This document shows positions 57,327 through 64,000 of a DNA stretch of 64,000 nucleotides, in pieces. Every line of letters starts with the position of its first letter. The stretch's first letter is position 1. The stretch comes from Toxoplasma gondii ME49 (lineage: Eukaryota > Apicomplexa > Conoidasida > Eucoccidiorida > Sarcocystidae), in NCBI RefSeq assembly GCF_000006565.2, contig NC_031480.1, positions 3,817,529-3,881,528 of the forward strand, in the 5' to 3' direction. A model generated the notes under the pieces. It was not told the origin of the DNA, did no database searches, and was given only the letters and a program-made list of their open reading frames with translations. The translations under genes were made by a program, and so were the position numbers.

Positions 57327-60300
57327 TCAAAATGACGTCAGCAACCACAGGTGCTGAACGAGAGGCGCAAAGACCACGAACAAAATCCCTACGGAAGAAC
57401 TACCTGCGGTGAAAAGCGTGTGGGAGACGCTCCCTTGAGCTTGGTAACCGCCACTGGGATCCGGAAACTCAGCCCTGTAGGCAGAGGGGATTGTGTCGTA
57501 ATAATGGAGAGCCTTGTAGAAATTGACTACGCCGTTTACTCTTCCAGCACCTGCCCGACATTCACGCACCACATGCTAGAGATCGTACTGCCGCCGGGAA
57601 GATAGCCACACAGCTCCTCCACCAACTGCACTTATCAGAAAGCTTCTCTGATTCGGGACGTACGGCATGAAGGGCTACAGAGTCTCCGTCATGCCACGAG
57701 GAGAGCGGTAATGGCTGAATTTAGTCCCTATAAACTTTAGTAGTCCGGGACCGTGTTGATTTAACATACAGCTAACAGGTTATCCAGAGTTTTTCGGATC
57801 CTAATCAGGAACAGGTAATTCTGTAGCCATCGCTCAGTCATTGTGAATCGCGGTGCCAGAAATACCTGCAACGCCCTGTGACCCAGTCACCGAATACATA
57901 ATCGCCTCCTTGACTCGCATACTCTTCTTTTTGGTATTCTGGACCCAACCAACTGGTTGTGTTATCTCAAAATGCGTCCAGAGAGCAGCCGCCATCCCGG
58001 ACACCATCGGCGCGGCGAAAGATGTGCCGTCTATAAACTCGTAGCCTGTGAGGTTTGACATATCAAAAACCAGTCACGTAGTGAGCAGCCCTCATGCTAG
58101 GGTCTTCGATTGTATGCATATAGGCTTGCAGGCACATGCTGAAGATAATGCGAGCATGTTGACGTTACCGTTATCTGGTATATCTATATGCTACAGACTC
58201 ATCGTTATGGCCACTCTCACATAAACACACATTTAACGGATGCGTGAATGCATTTGTACACATGCATATCTATATAGATGCTGACTTCCGTGTAGAGTTA
58301 GTTAGTTAGTTTCAGTATCCCCACATGAACGAATCAGGCGCAGATGCATGAAGTACCAGTTACACCGTACAGTCCTGCGTAACCCAGAACCTGCAACCGC
58401 GTGATTTGCTGCTTATGCGCTTCGAGTGCCCTCATGTATACTCCATACTATCTAGGGAGCTAGTGACTGACACTATGGAAGCGTCAAAGTGTCGCGCTCA
58501 GCAAGGGCTTAACGCCACCTGCATATACAAGGTGGGAGGTGTGGGGTTTCAGTGCGAAAACAATAATCGGCTCCCGAAAGAAAACTGGAAGCTCATGCGT
58601 GATGGCTACAAACTGGTGTGTTAACATCTTTTCAGTCTCTTCGAAGGTCGTTTCGTCCGCGAATCGTCGAAATCTGGGCAAGACACTGACACACGAAAAT
58701 TCGCTGTTCTCGAGCTTACAATACTTGCATGTCTTCTCCACCTGATTTGGCATTTTGTTAGTCCCAACGAAAATGCTTTGACCCGGAGCAAACACGTCCA
58801 CAGCGTTCTTCCCGTAATTAGAGAATGTCGCCCGGTGGCCTGTGACGTCATTTGCTCCAACATTCAGGATGCCCTCAAGATCAAAAGCTCCTGGAGTAAA
58901 TCTGCAGTGACGAAATAGCACCAATAGATAGTAGGCGAGAAAGGCCATCAAGCGCATCAGAGGATGGCAACACTTCAGATTTTTCCACCTACCACATCAA
59001 AAATGTATCCGAAAGTTCTGAGTACTGTTCAGCCAGCTGTATACATCTCGACAAGAAGCCTTTCCTTAAGCCACAACTTCGGCAGGACATATTTGAAAAA
59101 ATGCCAATCGGGTGCACGTTTTGTCGCAAGAATCACATTCACCAGCATCCTAAAACAGGAGCGGCATGACTCCCTTATATACACAAATGTGACAAACGGT
59201 TGCGAATTATGAGCGCACGTCCAATGGCGTCCCTTCCCTCAGGTGTCGCACGTAAGCGCCCGAATAATCTTCCCCCTGACGTAGTATCTTGCTGCAGCAG
59301 GGGCCACATGCTTACAGGCAGGTGTTATCACTGTCGACGTCGCAGCCGCTGTTACCAGCTGCCGTAACAGCTAAGTGGTCGGCTTCAGAAGCTCGTCGAA
59401 ACGCCGTGAATTCCGCTTGGTCAAACCTAAATGGTAATACATGGGCGATAATGCAGTTATGGGTTGGTGGGCTGAGGACAGCCAGACGCATTCTGAGAAT
59501 TTGCGTGCCTGCCTAACGCTGGTCTGCCGTCGTGAGGGTCGCCACCGCTTGCAAACCGGTCGGCACGACCTGACATCGCTGAGCTTTACAGTAACACCCA
59601 GTCTTACTTATCGACAAAACAGCATGAACCGACCACGGTAAGCTATTGATAAATGATTGCTTCGTGTCCCTCACCTCAGTAGATTAGCCATGTTAGCAAA
59701 GCGTTCGCGCGAGTCTGTAGGGGCCCGCTATGTTACTTCTACATAGTTAAAGCGTCGATTACGGAGCTTCCGCTATTGATATCTGGTGTCAGCAGGCGGG
59801 TGGCGGGCAGATCATGGCATGTCAGAAATGTGTACCATTTTCTACCAACGAATGCACTGCATTTTTGCAGTGGGGGAGATTCCGAGATAGTATTTTCTAT
59901 TGCCATTCGAGGGCTCACGGATTCGGGGTTTCGGGCTACTGAGACACTCTACCTTCCTCACTGTCGGACAACTGCACAACGTTCATAGAGTATACCATCC
60001 CGACAGTGGACAGCGTCTCTGTGTTTATGTTGAATTCGGATGTCCACGGACTACGAATCAACAACGATGACGTACCCTTTCCCACCGTAGGAATGATTAG
60101 AGACCTTGGCACCCATTCTCAACGCATAATCGAGCGCGGGAATGGTGCCAGAAAGCCAAATGCCATCTCGTCCACCCACTCGTAGACACATGACTTTGCC
60201 AGTCGACATGATGCCTCTACCACCAGCGTTGTTCCCGTGCCTGGCTGCAAGAATGGACGTCACAGACGTCCCGTGGCCGAGGTCATCAACAAAAGGATAC

Positions 60301-63300
60301 GCCTGGTCTCCAACGAAGTCCTGCTCATCACTCGAAAAGACACATGGCGCCTGAAAGCGTCTGTTTTCGAAAGGTGCCTTCTTCTGCGCACAGCGCTGAG
60401 CAGTCTCTCCCAACAACGGTGAGATTAGTGGTGTTCCTGATGCTAGGATACAAGGTAGCTTCACCTCTTTCCGAAGGCAGAAGAATCTAGGTACAGTCTG
60501 CTTGAATTCATGTGTCTTGTGCAAGAACGAACACCAATGTGGCTGCGGATCGGTTCGAGATCCTCTCTATATAGTCGCGTACTGCCGGGCAATGTTTCTG
60601 TGTGAACGCTGCGCCGTTCTCCCCCACGGATTGCTGCGCGAACACGGTTGATGGCAATAGCTATCTGCGAACAGGGAATACTCGATATATGAGTGTGGAA
60701 ATGCCACAGCTCGTGCGGATTTTGCCTACCCATCCGAAGCAATCATCCACATAGCCGTTTCCATCGTCGTCGATCCTATTCTCGCAGTCGGTCTCCCCTT
60801 TGTTGATCCAGAACCGGCTATTTTCGATATCGAACCCATCAATAAAGTCTTGGTGTATAAAACAACCAGTGTCCAGCACCGCCACAACAAAATCGTCGGC
60901 TATGGCATTTCCTGCGATGTGAAACACGAACAGAGGCAACGGGTAACAAACACGACAGATTGAGTGCCTTTTAGTTTCAGAGCGGTCTCGCCGAATCACG
61001 CCATTGACAGAATCTGAGCGCCTTTTTATGTATGTGAAAATTAAAAACACAGTAGAGAGGGGATGCTGCTTGGCCTGCTAGATAAGCAGCGGAGACTTCT
61101 AATAATACAGGCAGTGTGAACCGATGAACGCTTCAGATAACCGACACAATGTACAGTATTCGGAAAGCGAATGCGTTCATTTCTACATGCACTCGGGCAG
61201 CTGTGAACATCAGTGACATCATGTGCCTGAAAGCCGGCGGAGTCAGGCTGAACCGGTAGTGACAGAGTCTGGCTCCACTGCGGTGTCGTGCTCCTTTCGG
61301 ATACTGTGACGTCACCCGATTAAACATGACAGTGGAAATGAAAAATGACAATGCATATAGTTGCGTAAGGCTTTCGTCAACATGCACCCGTTTTGACATT
61401 TCACCTGTGAAAATATCCTTCCACAGGAACACGAGGAAATAGAAAAAATTACGCGGGGTGAAGCATCATCTAGCGGACGATGCGCTGTCACATTGAAGCA
61501 ATCTCCCAACGGCACATTATAATACACAACGCGCTTTAAGGCTCTCACACGCTCAAAAGCTGGCTTCTCTATCATATTGTACTATGTTACACTTGCTTTG
61601 TCAAAAGATTCATGACACTCAACAGGACAATCACCTGACTCTGCATACTGCAGCGTGTTTCTTCAAGCCGTATGCATGTACTGACATTGTGTTACGCGTA
61701 TTCCTTTCGCCGTAACGGTAACCAGTGCTACGTTCATGCAGAGCTCTTATTACGATAGTCGTCGAGCGCGTATGCTTGAGAGCCGTATCCTTGGTGCTTG
61801 AGGGCTATTGGAGTTTCCCCAGTAAATCGTTCATTAAGGAAAGTACCACAGAACGCCCGACTTGCCCGGTCTTCCAGCCAGCTCAGGCCACGCAAGGTCA
61901 GCCCAAAGCGTATAGTTTCCGAGGAAGGAATGAAGATACCACTGTCTAGCCTGATCCGGGTCGCCACCTCCTGTTGCCGCCATCGGAGTTTTCGCGATAT
62001 CCGGGACCTGCACTTCGCGTTTCTGATCATCAGACATTTTCAAGATGCAACTGGTTGCCTCGCGCGCCGAAGCAGCCATATTTCTTTCTCCATTTGCTGT
62101 GCTAGTAGTCTCCCGTTTCTCTGCAAGCCGACGAACAACCGCTGGAATTTCGGACGCCTTCGTGATCCCCCAGATCTGAAGGATGTCATCGAACGCACAG
62201 AGACAGAGGAGATAAACGGGGGTCCTCGTTGAGGCTGTTCAAAGTGCCCTGTACACTTGGATAAGTCGTGCAACGTATGCTAACTTGCTTGTACGTTTTA
62301 GGCGTCAGCGGTACTTTTAGGGCGATTTTTACTTATTTCCTTGATTAAGCGTTTCCGCATGGAAGCGGGAATACATTCAGAAGAAATAGTCTATCGAGGG
62401 ACCGGGAGCGGACGGCATCCCGCTTGGAGTGTGAGTGGCACTACCCGTGGTAGTAACAGTAAAGACCCGGACTGACGTGTAGCGGCCGGTAGGTGGCATG
62501 TGTGCTACTCAGAAGAAGCCACTAACGGTTTTTGTTGTGAGCCTTTATTGTTATAAATGAGGACCTTTGTCAGGTGGCTTTCCTGAGACTGTCCAAATGC
62601 ACTCATAGGTCTGCTCATGGGGTGTCTTGTGCAAGACGGTGGACTCGGATCGTTACCTCCTTATGCTTTTTCAAATTTTTAAGGTGCAAGACGTCGACAC
62701 CGAGTCGCGAATAATGTGCCGCTTCAAGAGTTGGCACATCCTTCGCGAGCATGACATTCTGCAGCTCCTTTCTACACTGTCCCTCGCACGGTACCCCGTG
62801 TCCAGGACCCCCTACTTGGAGCCCTAAAGCGCTGGCAATGATGCCCAATGCATATTCACGTCCTTTGAGCATCTGGCGGACTTCAGGATCGGTTTTGTCC
62901 TTTAATCCAATCCGGTCTCGGAGATAAACTCCTCTTTTCAGTACAATTCGTTCCGACGAGTCGTGAAGCTCGTACTCGTCGAAGACGGGGACAGAGCCGT
63001 CATATTGAGAAGGCGTGGATTCCACGACTCTTGACGGAAGATCCTTGAGGCAGCTTGTGTCCCATTCCACGATGACTCGGTCTGTTGGACTTGTTTTCAC
63101 TTCTTTTTGTAGCCTCTTCAGAGCCTGAAAGTCCACAAATTCATTCAATGTGGCTTCGCGGTGACACTGTATTACCTCCGATTAAAATTCAGCTTCCTGC
63201 CTTGAGCAAGGTACTGCTTTGCCACCTGGTCCCTCCACGATGTTCTCTTATTTGCCACCCCTGCCGTATTCATCAAATCGAAGTGCAGTTGGTTGACGTG

Positions 63301-63804
63301 CAAACGTCCTATAAGTTTATTGAAGCACTATGGCAACGATGATAGTGCAGCTTCCACCGTCATCTAGCTTGATCACCGTCTTGACTGGCGAAGTGACGTT
63401 TTTATACGGAATGTGCTGGTATAGAGAAAGCCAACGAAGACGAATGGTACCTCGATGCGATCCTGTCGAACTTGTGCTGGATCCATAAATCTGAGTTCTG
63501 AGCTCTCGATGATGCGCTCTTCTGGATCGGGTCGATGCTCGCAGTCAAGCTTGTCTACACTGAATGAGGGATGCATCCCCAAGACGACCGTGTAGTACTT
63601 TTTGCACAGTGCGCGTTTCAAATGTTCAGTTGATATCCATGCCTCCCGCTCTGCACTCTTCGGCGCCTCGGCAAACCCCGAGATTTCTTGGGTTGCCTGG
63701 CTTCCATTGTACTTCTTGTCACTTCCAGCAGCACGTCCTACGACTAGGTCAACGTACGGGTATATAAAGAACAGCAGAAGAACGAGGGAATGCCATGGAT
63801 ACAT
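57327..63804 (-). CDS. Secreted subtilisin-like serine protease, nine exons
   Basis: S8-family protease entering the secretory pathway; coccidian homologues (SUB family) process microneme, rhoptry or surface proteins. Exons in phase: 63804-63451, 63124-62657, 62175-61866, 60911-60730, 60350-60076, 59426-59316, 58901-58720, 58045-57866, 57550-57327; about 761 residues. There is a signal peptide (SLVLLLFFIYPYVDLVVG), then a prodomain-like region of about 320 residues and the mature-domain start DPDQARQWYLHSFLGNYTLW. The catalytic residues are Asp391 (VAVLDTG), His464 (DLGHGTSVTSI), oxyanion Asn555 (TAAGNSG) and Ser636 (DGTSFAAPMVSG). The acidic insert RIDDDGNGYVDDCFGW after the Asp resembles Plasmodium and Toxoplasma SUBs. 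The C-terminal domain reads VAGAGRVNGVVNFYKAL. It ends in a hydrophobic tail (SVGILFVVFAPLVQHLWLLT), a GPI signal or TM anchor. Intron 3 appears to be GC-AG. All residues needed for activity are present. Confidence 0.93.
60912..61865 (-). other. Probable GC-AG intron in the subtilisin gene
   Basis: The donor is CCGG|GCAAGT on the minus strand and the acceptor ACATCGCAG. The GC site is the only junction here that gives phase 1 and joins WADLAWPELAGRPG to NAIADDFVVAVLDTG without a stop. GT donors nearby give phase 0 or 2, which would stop the frame in the next exon. GCAAGT is the usual consensus of GC-AG introns. Confidence 0.7.
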
Positions 63805-64000
63805 CTTGCCATACTGCGTCAGCAGACGAACTTAGGAGGAATCGGCGGGCGCCGCACAGAACGTCCGCTTCCTGGGTGCATCCGGCAAGGCTAGCGGGCG
63901 ACTTCGCGAGGAGGGGCCCGGAGGCCATTCTCCGGGGAGAGAGGGAAAGCATTCACACGTCAGTGCACAGTTCTTTCGATTTCATCCCTTCCGATCCTCC
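63805..64000. other. Upstream flank of the subtilisin gene
   Basis: Short 5' flank running to the window edge. It is open on the minus strand but has no clear coding signal; probably 5' UTR or promoter. Confidence 0.4.

Overview
The window looks like nuclear DNA from a coccidian apicomplexan of the Toxoplasma/Hammondia/Neospora type. Genes are cut into short exons by GT-AG introns of roughly 100-900 bases, base composition is balanced, and intergenic stretches are long. The gene set includes an apicomplexan amino-acid transporter (ApiAT/SLC43-like), a secreted subtilisin and a two-domain glyoxalase I. No bacterial operons, rRNA, CRISPR arrays or clear mobile elements were seen. All gene models were built by hand: protein similarity, splice consensus and phase continuity were checked exon by exon. 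They are proposals, with weak junctions stated.

Layout. 1-2.3 kb (+): Ran GTPase lacking its first exon. 4.8-6.1 kb (+): a protein with an N-terminal myristoylation/palmitoylation signal. 7.6-9.0 kb (-): an unknown 279-residue protein, divergent from prefoldin subunit 6 (+, 9.8-10.8 kb). 11.2-12.2 kb (-): a small three-TM protein. 13.1-14.1 kb (-): ribosomal protein L26. 15.9-18.1 kb (-): glyoxalase I with two complete metal sites. 22.4-26.3 kb (-): ApiAT-like transporter. 28.1-30.1 kb (-): an unresolved gene containing a diverged direct duplication. 30.8-36.7 kb (+): a very large CoA-dependent acyltransferase/condensation-superfamily protein with an HHxxxDG motif. 37.9-43.7 kb: four small spliced genes of unknown function. 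44.2-50.0 kb (+): a multi-TM RING E3 ligase of the Tul1/FLY family. 53.3-55.4 kb (+): a protein with two ubiquitin-like domains. 57.3-63.8 kb (-): a nine-exon subtilisin-like protease with all four catalytic residues and one probable GC-AG intron.

The genes do not form a pathway. They are a typical mixed eukaryotic neighbourhood: nuclear transport, co-chaperone, ribosome, methylglyoxal detoxification, amino-acid uptake, membrane-protein quality control and secretory proteolysis. The least expected item is the approximately 1,737-residue acyltransferase, whose CAT-like fold appears to be interrupted by several hundred residues of low-complexity sequence. Several small genes found only by joining short phase-compatible exons are the other new material.
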